Assembly: GCA_902780695.1 (NCBI GenBank)
Contig: CACZGM010000032.1
Coordinates: forward strand, 1-42,164
From: an uncultured Ruminococcus sp.
GTDB lineage: Bacteria; Bacillota; Clostridia; Oscillospirales; Ruminococcaceae
DNA: 42,164 nt
Direction of reading: 5' to 3'
Shown here: one piece after another, positions 30,140 to 38,569 of the stretch
Position numbering within the stretch: the first letter of the stretch is position 1
Layout of the letters: every line of letters starts with the position of its first letter
The notes under the pieces: model-generated
What the model was told of the DNA's origin: nothing
What the model saw: the letters and a program-made list of their open reading frames with translations, nothing else
The model's database searches: none
Program-made: the position numbers and the translations under genes

Positions 30140-31162
30140 ATGGCAATCAGAGTTCTTACCGTCGATGATTCGATACTTTTCAGAACGGTCATAAAAACCG
30201 AATTTGCGAAGATCGACGATATTGATATTATAGATACCGCGGCAAATGCTGCGGAAGCGGAAGAAAAGATAATGCGCCTCAATCCCGATGTCGTTACAAT
30301 GGACGTCGAGATGCCGGGTATGAACGGTATAGATTTTATCAGATCGTTCATTCCGAAGAAGAGAGTGCCTTTCATTGTCATAACTTCCTCGCCGACACGG
30401 GCGTTCGACGCTATCAGCGCCGGAGCCGTTGAATTTATGAAAAAGCCGCTCGTTCACAATTCCGCGGAAATGTCGTCGTTCGCTAACAAGCTCGCATCGA
30501 CTATCAGATTTTCCGCAAAAGCGAACGTGCATACAATGCCGGTAAGACCTATTGCCACACCGGCTGCCATAAATCTGCCCACATCGGGAGGAAGAGCAAA
30601 TACGGTCATTGCGCTCGGCGCAAGTACGGGCGGAACGGAAGCTCTTATCGAAGTCGTTAAGCGCCTTCCCGCAAACTCACCGCCTGTCGTTATCGTACAG
30701 CATATGCCGCCGGGATTTACACAGATGTACGCGGAGAGACTCGACAAGATATGCGCTATGAGTGCCAAGGAAGCACAGGACGGCGACAGACTGCGCCCGG
30801 GACTTATAATAGTCGGCGCGGGCGGATATCAGATGCGTCTCTGCAAGGACGCGAGAGGGTATTTTATCAGCAGCAAGCCGGGTCCGAAGGTTTCCGGACA
30901 CTGCCCGTCCGTTGATGTGCTTTTCGAGAGCGTTTCCGAGGTCGCAGGCAATCGTGCGGTAGGTGCTATACTCACGGGCATGGGTGCCGACGGTGCGGAG
31001 GGTCTGCTTAAAATGCGCAAGCGCGGCGCTTACACTATCGGACAGGACGAGGCGACCTGCGTGGTTTACGGTATGCCGGGAGTTGCGTTCAAGCTCGGCG
31101 CGGTAATGAAGCAGCTGCCGCTTGACAAGATCGCCGATGAGATAATCGCGAAGGTAAAATGA
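30140..31162 (+). CDS. cheB: Chemotaxis methylesterase CheB
   Basis: 340 aa. The receiver domain (1-120) has the acidic pair Asp9-Asp10, phospho-acceptor Asp55 in VVTMDVEMPGMNG, and Lys102 in FMKKPL. The methylesterase domain (about 150-340) shows the catalytic triad: Ser162 in LGASTGGTEA, His188 in VIVQHMPPGFT and Asp284 in AILTGMGADGAEG. It removes methyl groups from receptors when phosphorylated by CheA. I start at 30140 (MAIRVLTVDDS) because the GAAAGGG site is then 9 bases away; the ATG at 30134 is too close. It overlaps gtrA by 4 bp. Confidence 0.95.
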   Translation: MAIRVLTVDDSILFRTVIKTEFAKIDDIDIIDTAANAAEAEEKIMRLNPDVVTMDVEMPGMNGIDFIRSFIPKKRVPFIVITSSPTRAFDAISAGAVEFMKKPLVHNSAEMSSFANKLASTIRFSAKANVHTMPVRPIATPAAINLPTSGGRANTVIALGASTGGTEALIEVVKRLPANSPPVVIVQHMPPGFTQMYAERLDKICAMSAKEAQDGDRLRPGLIIVGAGGYQMRLCKDARGYFISSKPGPKVSGHCPSVDVLFESVSEVAGNRAVGAILTGMGADGAEGLLKMRKRGAYTIGQDEATCVVYGMPGVAFKLGAVMKQLPLDKIADEIIAKVK

Positions 31163-31731
31163 ACGAGGGTAAAGCTGAGAAAAACTCAAAGGCTGCGGCG
31201 GTCATACAGTTTATAAAATTCGGGATAGTCGGTGTTTCAAATACGCTGGTGAATTATCTTGTCTATCTGCTGTTCTTTTCGATAGGAGTTCCGTATCTTA
31301 TCGCGAATGCGCTGGGATTTATCGTGAGCGTTCTGAATGCTTACTTCTGGGGCAGCAGGTTCGTTTTCAAGGAGGACAAGACCAAAGAGCGCCGTGTCTG
31401 GTGGAAAGTGCTTCTTAAGACCTACGCGTCGTATCTTCTCGGATTTTTCATTAACTCGTTCCTGCTGTGGGTATGGGTAGATGTCATAAATGTAGGGCAG
31501 TACTGCGGATTTGTCGGTGATATGATAAACGCGGTCACAGGCATTGCCGGAATACAGCCGAAGGAATTTACCGCCGGGACGCTTTCCGGCATTATAGGGC
31601 CGATAATAAACATTTTTGTTGTGGTACCAATCAATTTCGTTATAAATAAATTCTGGGCGTACCGTCAGAAAAAATTGCCGTCGGACGCTAAAGTTTCTGA
31701 AAATAATGACGATATAACAAGTGAGAGTTGA
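31159..31731 (+). CDS. GtrA-family membrane protein
   Basis: 190 aa with four predicted membrane helices: about 14-34 (FIKFGIVGVSNTLVNYLVYLLFF), 40-60 (YLIANALGFIVSVLNAYFWG), 85-107 and 140-168. GtrA proteins are often thought to move lipid-linked sugars across the membrane for surface polysaccharides. The loop between helices 3 and 4 is longer than usual (about 30 residues). Its ATG overlaps the cheB stop by 4 bp, which couples it to the chemotaxis operon. That is an odd location for a polysaccharide gene and may reflect flagellar glycosylation or chance. Confidence 0.88.
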   Translation: MNEGKAEKNSKAAAVIQFIKFGIVGVSNTLVNYLVYLLFFSIGVPYLIANALGFIVSVLNAYFWGSRFVFKEDKTKERRVWWKVLLKTYASYLLGFFINSFLLWVWVDVINVGQYCGFVGDMINAVTGIAGIQPKEFTAGTLSGIIGPIINIFVVVPINFVINKFWAYRQKKLPSDAKVSENNDDITSES

Positions 31732-31764
31732 CCGGAAACAAGAGGCTGAAAGGAGCTGATATTT

Positions 31765-32463
31765 ATGATCAGTGTAGGAAGAGTAATGGAGCAGTCCGCG
31801 CAGACTTACGCGACGCAGCCCAAGTCCTCCGAGCAGGTATCCGAAAGAAAGACCAGCACCCTTGCCGCGGACAGCACGGATCAGTATGTGAAATCGGGTT
31901 CATCGTTCACGCCGGCATATACAAAGGCGACTGTTACCGACAACAGAGCGGGTACCGCGCACACAGGCACTTCTCCCGACAGTAATGCTGAAGCACAGCT
32001 TGAAAAGAGACGCGCGGACGAGGCTGCACAGAAAAAGGTCGGCAATACCGATGTTCCGAAGTACGCGAACACTATACAGGCAAAGAACGATCTGATGAAG
32101 GATATGGTACGGAATATGTTCCGCGGTCAGGTCGATAACGAGAACAGAACCGACGCTATGAAGGAGCTTGACGAGATACTCAGCTCGTTCGGTGAAGAGG
32201 AACACGAGGAAGGCTACTGGGATGCCGACAAGACCGCGTCCAGGATCCTTGACTTTGCGAAGGAGCTTGCGGGTGACGACAAGGAAATGCTCGATACGCT
32301 CAAGAATGCGTTTGAGACAGGTTTCCGGGACAGTGAGAAGCTGTTCGGCGGAAACGGAAAGCTGCCTGAGGTAAGCTACGAGACACGCGATCTTGTGCAG
32401 AAAGGCTTTGACGACTGGGCAAACGAACTTGCGGGATCAACTGCGGTCGCTACGCAGGGCTGA
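31765..32463 (+). CDS. Unknown protein at the end of the che operon
   Basis: 232 aa, not recognised. The first 90 residues are Ser, Thr and Ala-rich and look disordered (SVGRVMEQSAQTYATQPKSSEQVSERK). The rest (about 95-225) is helical and acidic, with a core NDLMKDMVRNMFRGQ and EILSSFGEEEHEEGYWDADKTASRILDFAKELAGDDKEML. No signal peptide or membrane helix is present. AAAGGAG lies before the ATG. Cotranscription with chemotaxis genes and a style like the YlqG protein suggest a motility-related cytoplasmic factor, but that is inference. A strong terminator follows. Confidence 0.75.
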   Translation: MISVGRVMEQSAQTYATQPKSSEQVSERKTSTLAADSTDQYVKSGSSFTPAYTKATVTDNRAGTAHTGTSPDSNAEAQLEKRRADEAAQKKVGNTDVPKYANTIQAKNDLMKDMVRNMFRGQVDNENRTDAMKELDEILSSFGEEEHEEGYWDADKTASRILDFAKELAGDDKEMLDTLKNAFETGFRDSEKLFGGNGKLPEVSYETRDLVQKGFDDWANELAGSTAVATQG

Positions 32464-32473
32464 ACACAAAACT

Positions 32474-32510
32474 AACAGCTTGCTGTGATTATCACAGCAA
32501 GCTGTTTTTT
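32474..32510 (+). terminator. Terminator of the che-gtrA operon
   Basis: AACAGCTTGCTGTGA (32474-32488) pairs perfectly with TCACAGCAAGCTGTT (32492-32506), loop TTA, followed by a run of T. A strong intrinsic terminator. Confidence 0.92.
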
Positions 32511-32601
32511 GTATATAGATCGTTATTATCGCCAGCCCCCATTCATTTTCTGCAGAGCGAGCCATAGCAGAAAACTCTGAAATACTGCAATTTAATTTAT
32601 C

Positions 32602-32766
32602 GGAAGTTTCTTTTTATGCGCGCATCGTGCGCGCTTTTGGAAACTTCCTTACAGCATCGTGCTGTAGGGTGTCCAGCCCCCTTTTTTACAACAGGAAGTT
32701 GTACAGAAGGTTTCCAAAGGCGCGCACGACGCGCGCATACAAGAAACCTTCGATATAGGGGGCTGG
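32602..32766. repeat. Hairpin-rich dispersed repeat, copy 1
   Basis: Nested inverted repeats. GGAAGTTTC/GAAACTTCC (32602-32648) encloses GCGCGC-ATCGT-GCGCGC. ACAGC/GCTGT follows at 32651-32665. CCAGCCCCC/GGGGGCTGG (32673-32766) encloses TACAAC-AGGAA-GTTGTA and AAGGTTTC/GAAACCTT, the latter again around GCGCGC-ACGAC-GCGCGC. A partial inverted copy lies at 41973-42030. The rest of 32511-32876 holds further stems (GTCCGGG/CCCGGAC at 32771-32791) and no supported gene. Confidence 0.8.
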
Positions 32767-32851
32767 CGGGGTCCGGGGTGTCTTCCCGGACGCGGGGAGG
32801 TGGCGCTTGCGCCGGAGAGGCTGACCGACAGACTCAGCGCCCCGTCTCGAT

Positions 32852-32878
32852 ATCTCTTGAAATCTCTTAAAATCTCTC
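32852..32878. repeat. Three 10-bp iterons ATCTCTT
   Basis: ATCTCTT at 32852 and 32862, and ATCTCTC at 32872, exactly 10 bp apart, ending on the stop codon of the phosphatase gene. It may be a protein site or part of a transcript end. The function is not known. Confidence 0.55.
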
Positions 32879-34490
32879 AGATCTTTCCGTTATATCTGAA
32901 GCCGAGCATGGTGAGGTCATCGAACTGTGGAGCGCTGCCGACGAAGGCATCGACGGCTTCTTTCACGTTGCGGAGTATTGTTTCGGGCTCGGCGTCGGGC
33001 TGTTTGTTGAGGGCTTCGAGCATTCTCTCGTTTCCGAAAAGAACATTGTTCGCGTCTGTAGCCTCGGGAACACCGTCGGTGTAAACGAATATGCTGTCAC
33101 CAGGGAAGATCTCAAAATCGTGCTCGCGGAAACGCATACCCTCCATAGTTGCAACAGCGGGGGAGTGACGGTATTCGACAAGCTCATATCTGCCGTCTGC
33201 GCGTCTTAGGGTCGGGTGCTCATGACCGGCGTTCGCTGCCTTGCCTTTACCCGTGGATATCTCGATTATAGCAAGCCATACCGTAACGAACAGCTCGGCA
33301 TCGTTGCCCTCACAGAGCTGTTCATTCGCGCTTGAGAGTATTTTTGCAGGGCTGAGTTCTCCGGACATTGCACGGTCCTTTATAAGCGTTTTGGCTATTA
33401 CCATGAACAGCGCGGCGGGAACTCCCTTGCCTGAAACGTCCGCCATTACAAGAGCGATGTGATCGTCGTCAATGAGGAAGAAATCATAGAAGTCGCCGCC
33501 GACTTCCTTTGCGGGCGTCATTGTGGCGTAAATATCAAATTCCTTTCTGTCGGGGAAGGGAGGGAAAATGGAAGGAAGCATATTTGCCTGTATCTGTGTG
33601 GCAACGTTGAGCTCCGCACCGATACGCTCCTTCTCCGCTGTGACCTTGGTGAGGTTGTCGATATAGCTGATGATATCGGACTCCATCTTTTTTACGGAGC
33701 GAGCGAGAACGCCTATCTCAAATCTCGCATTCACAGCCTTGATATCGCTGCCTTCCTCGTGGTCGTCGGCAAATCTCTCCGCTTCCTTTGTTATTTCGAG
33801 GATAGGCGATACTATGCTGCGGTTGAGGTAAAGCGCGTAGGCGAGTATCGCGATAACGAGAAGTCCGGCGGAGATCAGGATAACGTGGCTTACATAAGTG
33901 GAACGCGCCTCTTCGAGTATCGTCATCGGCTTCTGCACTCCGATTACCGCGACTACATTTCCGTTCGAGTCCTTTACACCGAGTCCGGCAGTCGTATGAG
34001 CCTCGGTCTCCGTGTATGTATAGAGGTACTTTTCGGCTCTGCCGCCAGTCTGCATGATATGCTCAAGGTCATCTGTGTACTGGGGGTCAAGGTCGGCGCT
34101 TACCATACCGAGAGGATACCTGTCAAATCCGAGCTTCGGGTTTACCGAATCATAGATGTAGGTTATATTCCTGTAATTGTCGGATATGGCACCGACATAG
34201 ATAAAGTCACAGTCGGACGAAGCCGTTAGGTCATCCAACTGTTTCTGTATGCGGTTGAATTCGTCATCGGGCGTGTTAGCGGCGAGGTAATCCGCGAATT
34301 TGTCCGGGTTGAGATATGTTTTCGCGATCTCCGCGGTCTCGTATGCGCTGTTGTTGTACTGCTTTTCAAGTACCGCAGTGAACTCCCGGTAACCGAGATA
34401 TGATACCGTCGATGTCAGGACCATGATAACGAGTGCCATGCCTGCGATAAGAATAATAGAAATGCCTTTTTTATGCTTTTTGCGTTCCAT
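32877..34490 (-). CDS. Membrane sensor phosphatase: Cache-like, HAMP and SpoIIE/PP2C domains
   Basis: 537 aa. TM1 at about 9-31, an extracellular sensor of about 145 residues (Cache-like), TM2 at about 200-220, HAMP at about 222-275, a short coiled coil, then a SpoIIE-type PP2C domain at about 300-537. Metal-binding motifs are visible: KEVGGDFYDFFLID, LVMADVSGKGVPAALFM, FVYTDGVPEATD and FDDLTMLGF. It should dephosphorylate a STAS protein in response to an external signal, like RsbU/RsbP. It is the last gene of a five-gene coupled operon; its ATG overlaps the GH3 gene by 20 bp. The STAS protein at 13919-14218 is one possible substrate. Confidence 0.94.
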   Translation of the reverse strand: MERKKHKKGISIILIAGMALVIMVLTSTVSYLGYREFTAVLEKQYNNSAYETAEIAKTYLNPDKFADYLAANTPDDEFNRIQKQLDDLTASSDCDFIYVGAISDNYRNITYIYDSVNPKLGFDRYPLGMVSADLDPQYTDDLEHIMQTGGRAEKYLYTYTETEAHTTAGLGVKDSNGNVVAVIGVQKPMTILEEARSTYVSHVILISAGLLVIAILAYALYLNRSIVSPILEITKEAERFADDHEEGSDIKAVNARFEIGVLARSVKKMESDIISYIDNLTKVTAEKERIGAELNVATQIQANMLPSIFPPFPDRKEFDIYATMTPAKEVGGDFYDFFLIDDDHIALVMADVSGKGVPAALFMVIAKTLIKDRAMSGELSPAKILSSANEQLCEGNDAELFVTVWLAIIEISTGKGKAANAGHEHPTLRRADGRYELVEYRHSPAVATMEGMRFREHDFEIFPGDSIFVYTDGVPEATDANNVLFGNERMLEALNKQPDAEPETILRNVKEAVDAFVGSAPQFDDLTMLGFRYNGKI

Positions 34491-36150
34491 TGATTTTCTT
34501 CTCCTTAAATTGTTCGAACCAGATTATCCGTTCTTTGTCGTTAACTATACGCAGCGGCTTGGACTGATCCGTGCGCCTGCCTTCGCTCCTGCATTTTTCG
34601 TCATATTTCGCTATGGTACCCATGTGCAGTTTTGTTATGGAGGGCTCGGATATCTCGAAGACCTCTCTTGCAAAACTGTAATTAATGCTTGATTCACGAA
34701 GGCAGCTGTCAAATATGGAAGGAAAGCTCTCGTCCGTTTCGTCCGGCGTTTCGAGGAAAAGCTCGTACCCGGGCGGGAAGATATCGTAGTTTCCCGAAAT
34801 GAAGTAGCCGTTTGCGGTGATCCCTGTCTTTTTCATGAAGAGCTGCATCGCATTCTCAAATTGCAGTGTGTTCAGCTTTTCGTCCGACACGTTCAGAACT
34901 ACATCCTTGCGGTAGCATATCCTGATTATCGGAGCTTCCCCGTATTTGCCGGTCACTTCGACTATATCAGCCAGGTCGTACCTGTATAGTCCGGAAACGG
35001 TCGTAATTATAAGGTCGTATCTTTCGCCTTTCTCCAGCTCACGCATGGTGACGAGCTCTTTCGGTTCGCCGAGCTTGTTGATGTGCCGGAATTCAAAGTA
35101 GCAGGCATCGGGAAGCAGAACATACCTGTTTTTCAGGGACATCTCCGGGGCAATGCCGATGATGCTCTCGGAGGCGGCATACGCAAAATTGTGTATCGGT
35201 ATATCACCGATCATATTTCCGATATTGTCTCCGTGTGTTCCGAACAGGTCGCCGGTTATCAGCTTGATGTATTTCAGCTTCGGCCATATCTTTCTGAGCA
35301 TATTGTTCTCAAGATCACCGACAGGCAGCGAGCGCAGATACTCTGCGCGTTCCGGAGCCGGCGGCAGGTTTTTCTTTAGGTAATCCTTCCAATGTTCGCT
35401 GACATTGAAGCAGTCGCTCACCGTGCCGTTTTCCGTATCCCGGAGCAGACTGTCCCAGTTGTTGAGTATGAATCTGAATATCGGCGAAGCCCGGTGCGCA
35501 AATATGCCGTGTATAGCTGTGATATCCGGGTCCGCGAGCGCAAACCGTACCTTGACATAAAGCATATTGTCGAGGTCGTCGGGGAACATCGCTTCCTCCG
35601 GAGCCGAGAACACCGAGCAGTCAAGCCTGCCGTCCTTAAACGCGGTCTGGTAATATATACCGGAGCGGATCCCGTTAGGCGTTCCGTCGGGCATCTCCGT
35701 CATAAACACATCACCGAGACTGAAAATGTGTCCGAAAAGCTCATTTTCGCTGTTATGCGGTATAGCTTCACTTATCATGCCCGCTATCGCGTCCTCAAAG
35801 TACAGCTTCTGCAGGTCGATGTCCTCTCTGCATATCGGGATATATTTCGGTTCTCCGGTGCTTCCGGAGCTTATGTTGTAGAATACGGGCGGCGCGGCTG
35901 TGAGTATATTCCGCTGACCTTCCGTGATCTTTCCGATGTATGTGTCGTAATCGGAAAACGTTGTGAGCGGAACCTTGCCGCGGTAGCTTCCGATATCCGA
36001 AACAGAGGAAAAACCGTACTTCTGTCCATACTCGGTGCCGCTGTTTTCCCGCATGATACGTCTGATCAGCTTATCCTGCTCCTCGTATGCGTTGCCGCAC
36101 ACAGAGCGGAAGTGAGCCAGAGCATTATGTATTTCAGATGAACTGTACAA
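34471..36150 (-). CDS. GH3-family adenylating enzyme
   Basis: 559 aa. GH3 proteins adenylate a carboxylic acid and join it to an amino acid or other amine; plant members act on auxin and jasmonate. The ATP motif is ISSGSTGEPKYIP near residue 95. The second is YAASESIIGI near 330 and the third TTVSGLYRYDLADIVEV near 405. The C-terminal domain (about 440-559) is present. Substrates of bacterial GH3 enzymes are mostly unknown. It lies between the MATE-ATPase fusion and the sensor phosphatase, 42 bp after the first and overlapping the second by 20 bp, so its product may be the cargo of the transporter or a signal read by the phosphatase's outer domain. Confidence 0.9.
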   Translation of the reverse strand: MYSSSEIHNALAHFRSVCGNAYEEQDKLIRRIMRENSGTEYGQKYGFSSVSDIGSYRGKVPLTTFSDYDTYIGKITEGQRNILTAAPPVFYNISSGSTGEPKYIPICREDIDLQKLYFEDAIAGMISEAIPHNSENELFGHIFSLGDVFMTEMPDGTPNGIRSGIYYQTAFKDGRLDCSVFSAPEEAMFPDDLDNMLYVKVRFALADPDITAIHGIFAHRASPIFRFILNNWDSLLRDTENGTVSDCFNVSEHWKDYLKKNLPPAPERAEYLRSLPVGDLENNMLRKIWPKLKYIKLITGDLFGTHGDNIGNMIGDIPIHNFAYAASESIIGIAPEMSLKNRYVLLPDACYFEFRHINKLGEPKELVTMRELEKGERYDLIITTVSGLYRYDLADIVEVTGKYGEAPIIRICYRKDVVLNVSDEKLNTLQFENAMQLFMKKTGITANGYFISGNYDIFPPGYELFLETPDETDESFPSIFDSCLRESSINYSFAREVFEISEPSITKLHMGTIAKYDEKCRSEGRRTDQSKPLRIVNDKERIIWFEQFKEKKINGTQKA

Positions 36151-36192
36151 AGAATTCCTCCTTGTCCCGGCACAGGATGTTGAAGTGCCTGT

Positions 36193-37929
36193 TTATAACA
36201 GAATGATAAGCGCATTCATTCCGAGAACGCGTCTGTAAACTGTGGATTTTACAAGTTTTTTTATCATCACTATTCCCATAAACTTATCGTCGTCATCGTC
36301 GAATGAAAGCGGGTCAAAGTCAATGCCGTCATATCTTATGCGTATGCCCGTGGCATCGTCGAGCGCAAATACCCTTATGTCGAAATTGATGTCTGAAGTG
36401 CCGTTTTCCTGCGTGATGAGCGTCAGCATCTCTTCCATAGCGAGGCTTATACGCACGGTCTGCTTCATATTCATTCCGTTTTCTTCACAGAATCCGGTTA
36501 TCTTCTCACACGCGGAGCAGATGTCGTTCGGGTCGCCGATGAGCGAGAAATTTATGACCTTTCCGCTCTTTTCAAGGGACAGGTCCTCAAGCAGGTATCT
36601 GCTGCTGTTCTTTATTCTTTTGTGAGCTATACCCGTGACAGCAAACCATACCGCAAGCGTAAGTATCTCCGCTGCCGGAAGAAACAGCCACGGTATCATG
36701 TCGGTGATGCAGAATATGAAGATCGCTGCAGCCGCGAAAACGAAGGAGCGCAGTGTTATGATCATATTCGACAGCATCGGACGTGAAGATATGTTGTAGA
36801 AAGTTGAGAACATACTGTTCATCAGAGCGGGGAAAAGGCTCACCGCAAGACACAGCATAGGTACGAACATCGGTATATTGATGCCGTACATTATACGGAT
36901 AAGGTCGGAGCCGGCAGTGATCAGAAGTCCGAAAAGCGCCGAGAACACGATACCGCTGCAGAACTCGATATTCATCACTATGCGCAGGCTCTTGGTATCA
37001 TGCTCACCGTGGAACACACCGAGCATTGCCGAGCCCGCCTGCGGTACGCCTACGGTCACCGCGTCCGAAAAAGCGGCAATGCCGTTTATTACGGAGAATA
37101 CCGCGAGAGCGCCGCTTCCGCCATATTTTGCGAGAACGTAATTCATGAACAGCAGCTTTATTGTCTGCATAAGGTTGTTTATCGCTGCGGGGCTACCGGT
37201 AGCGGCGATCTTCAGAAGCTGCTTGCTTGTGGGGAGAGCTGCCTTCAGTCTGAAGGATGTCTTTCCGCGGTGAAGTGCGAAGAAACCGAGAACACAGGCG
37301 ACGGCGGTTGAGATCACGCTTGCGAGCGCCGCACCGAAAACGCCCATATCCATTACGAACATAAATAATATGTCGAGCAGCACATTTCCGATGCCCATAA
37401 CAGTCATCATGACCGTTACGGTCTTGTTTTTGCCGTCAAGGCGCAGAAACCAGAACGGTATGTATATCAGTATCTTCGGAGCCGCGCCGATAAGCGTGAC
37501 TATCGTATAATCAAACACCATAGGGCGCACAGCATCATCGGCGCACAGCAGCTCCGCTATCGGAGCGGAGAGGAAAATACCGGCGGCCATTGCCGCTGCC
37601 GAAGCTATAAGGCAGGTCGATACTGCCGTGCCGTAGAATCTCTGCGCTTCATCGATATTGTCGTCTCCTATCGCCTGCGAAGCGGATATCGCCGTACCGG
37701 ACACGAAGAACGAGCCGAGTATGCAGAGAACAAGATACACCGGGATACAGAGATTTATGGCTGCAAGACCGCCTTCGCCGGCTTTCTGACCTACGATGAT
37801 ACCGTCGGCTATGATATTTATGCAGCCTCCGAGTATGGTTAGCATACACGGTATAAGCGCGGAGTTGTATGCTTTTGTCAGGAACTTCTTATCCTGAACC
37901 AGTACATTGTTGCGAGATGTCTTATCCAT
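36193..37929 (-). CDS. MATE transporter fused to a C-terminal RsbW-like ATPase domain
   Basis: 578 aa. The first 440 residues are a MATE (NorM/DinF-type) exporter with 12 predicted helices (TILGGCINIIADGIIVGQKAG to the tenth to twelfth helices at about 385-430). Ordinary MATE proteins end near 450. Here about 125 more residues form a HATPase_c_2-like domain: MKQTVRISLAMEEMLTLITQ (N-box position, where the usual Asn reads Thr), IRIRYDGIDFDP (G1) and KFMGIVMIKKLVKSTVYRRVLG (G2 lid). RsbW-type domains are kinases of STAS proteins or sigma inhibitors. A transporter tied to one is, to my knowledge, undescribed. It overlaps the PrsW gene by 8 bp. The fusion has no sign of frameshift or stop. Confidence 0.9.
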   Translation of the reverse strand: MDKTSRNNVLVQDKKFLTKAYNSALIPCMLTILGGCINIIADGIIVGQKAGEGGLAAINLCIPVYLVLCILGSFFVSGTAISASQAIGDDNIDEAQRFYGTAVSTCLIASAAAMAAGIFLSAPIAELLCADDAVRPMVFDYTIVTLIGAAPKILIYIPFWFLRLDGKNKTVTVMMTVMGIGNVLLDILFMFVMDMGVFGAALASVISTAVACVLGFFALHRGKTSFRLKAALPTSKQLLKIAATGSPAAINNLMQTIKLLFMNYVLAKYGGSGALAVFSVINGIAAFSDAVTVGVPQAGSAMLGVFHGEHDTKSLRIVMNIEFCSGIVFSALFGLLITAGSDLIRIMYGINIPMFVPMLCLAVSLFPALMNSMFSTFYNISSRPMLSNMIITLRSFVFAAAAIFIFCITDMIPWLFLPAAEILTLAVWFAVTGIAHKRIKNSSRYLLEDLSLEKSGKVINFSLIGDPNDICSACEKITGFCEENGMNMKQTVRISLAMEEMLTLITQENGTSDINFDIRVFALDDATGIRIRYDGIDFDPLSFDDDDDKFMGIVMIKKLVKSTVYRRVLGMNALIILL

Positions 37930-38569
37930 TGTTGTTTCTCGCTTTTCTGCGCCTTATCAGCAATCTGACCGTGAGCGGAATGAACACCGCCGCGGGCATT
38001 ATAAGCGCCGCAGCTCGGAACTGCGACTGCACGAGCACATTGAAGGTCGCGTGGAATATGATAGAGAGTGTAAGTAACGAGAACGTTCCGCAGAAGAACA
38101 GCTTCCTGCGCTTGCGGATATAGCTCATGCCCATGCCGACCGCAGCTGTGCAGGCACCGTGCATCAGCGCGGCACCGACAACTCTGGTCAGCGCCCAGGC
38201 AATCGTCACATTTGATATCTGCTGTGTAAGTATTACCGCGTTTTCCAGCACCGCAAAGCCTACGCCGAGCGCGAACGCTATCGACAGCAGTGTTTCTCTG
38301 TCGTCGGAGAACAGCACCGCGAAATACAGCACCGGTATCGCTTTCATAAGCTCCTCGCTTATCGGGGTTATGTTGGTGGTGACATACATACCGTCGCCGC
38401 CGAAAAGCTCCAGCATCCACTGGTTCACACCGCCCGCAACAAGGCAGACAGTGGCTCCGATTATCATATAGCCGAGGAACAGCTTCGATCTTTTGTCAGG
38501 CAGGATAAAAAGCATGGGTATCATCGGAAGCGCTATGCATATATAGAGTATGCCGCTCATTTGCTCCAT
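37922..38569 (-). CDS. PrsW-like intramembrane protease
   Basis: 215 aa with about seven membrane helices. PrsW cleaves the anti-sigma factor RsiW in B. subtilis as the first step of a membrane stress pathway. The signature residues are visible: Glu72-Glu73-x-x-Lys76 in ITPISEELMKAIPVLY, then ALGVGFAVLENAV, MHGACTAAVGMGM and SIIFHATFNV, giving the EExxK and two His motifs of the family. It overlaps both neighbours (8 bp with the MATE fusion, 13 bp with the preceding membrane protein), so translation is coupled. No RsiW-like substrate is encoded nearby. Confidence 0.9.
   Translation of the reverse strand: MEQMSGILYICIALPMIPMLFILPDKRSKLFLGYMIIGATVCLVAGGVNQWMLELFGGDGMYVTTNITPISEELMKAIPVLYFAVLFSDDRETLLSIAFALGVGFAVLENAVILTQQISNVTIAWALTRVVGAALMHGACTAAVGMGMSYIRKRRKLFFCGTFSLLTLSIIFHATFNVLVQSQFRAAALIMPAAVFIPLTVRLLIRRRKARNNNG

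Noticed and set aside
28724-30532. 602-codon open frame opposite cheW, cheR and cheB
   Set aside because: It spans three firm genes on the other strand, with Cys/His/Arg-rich composition typical of antisense reading.
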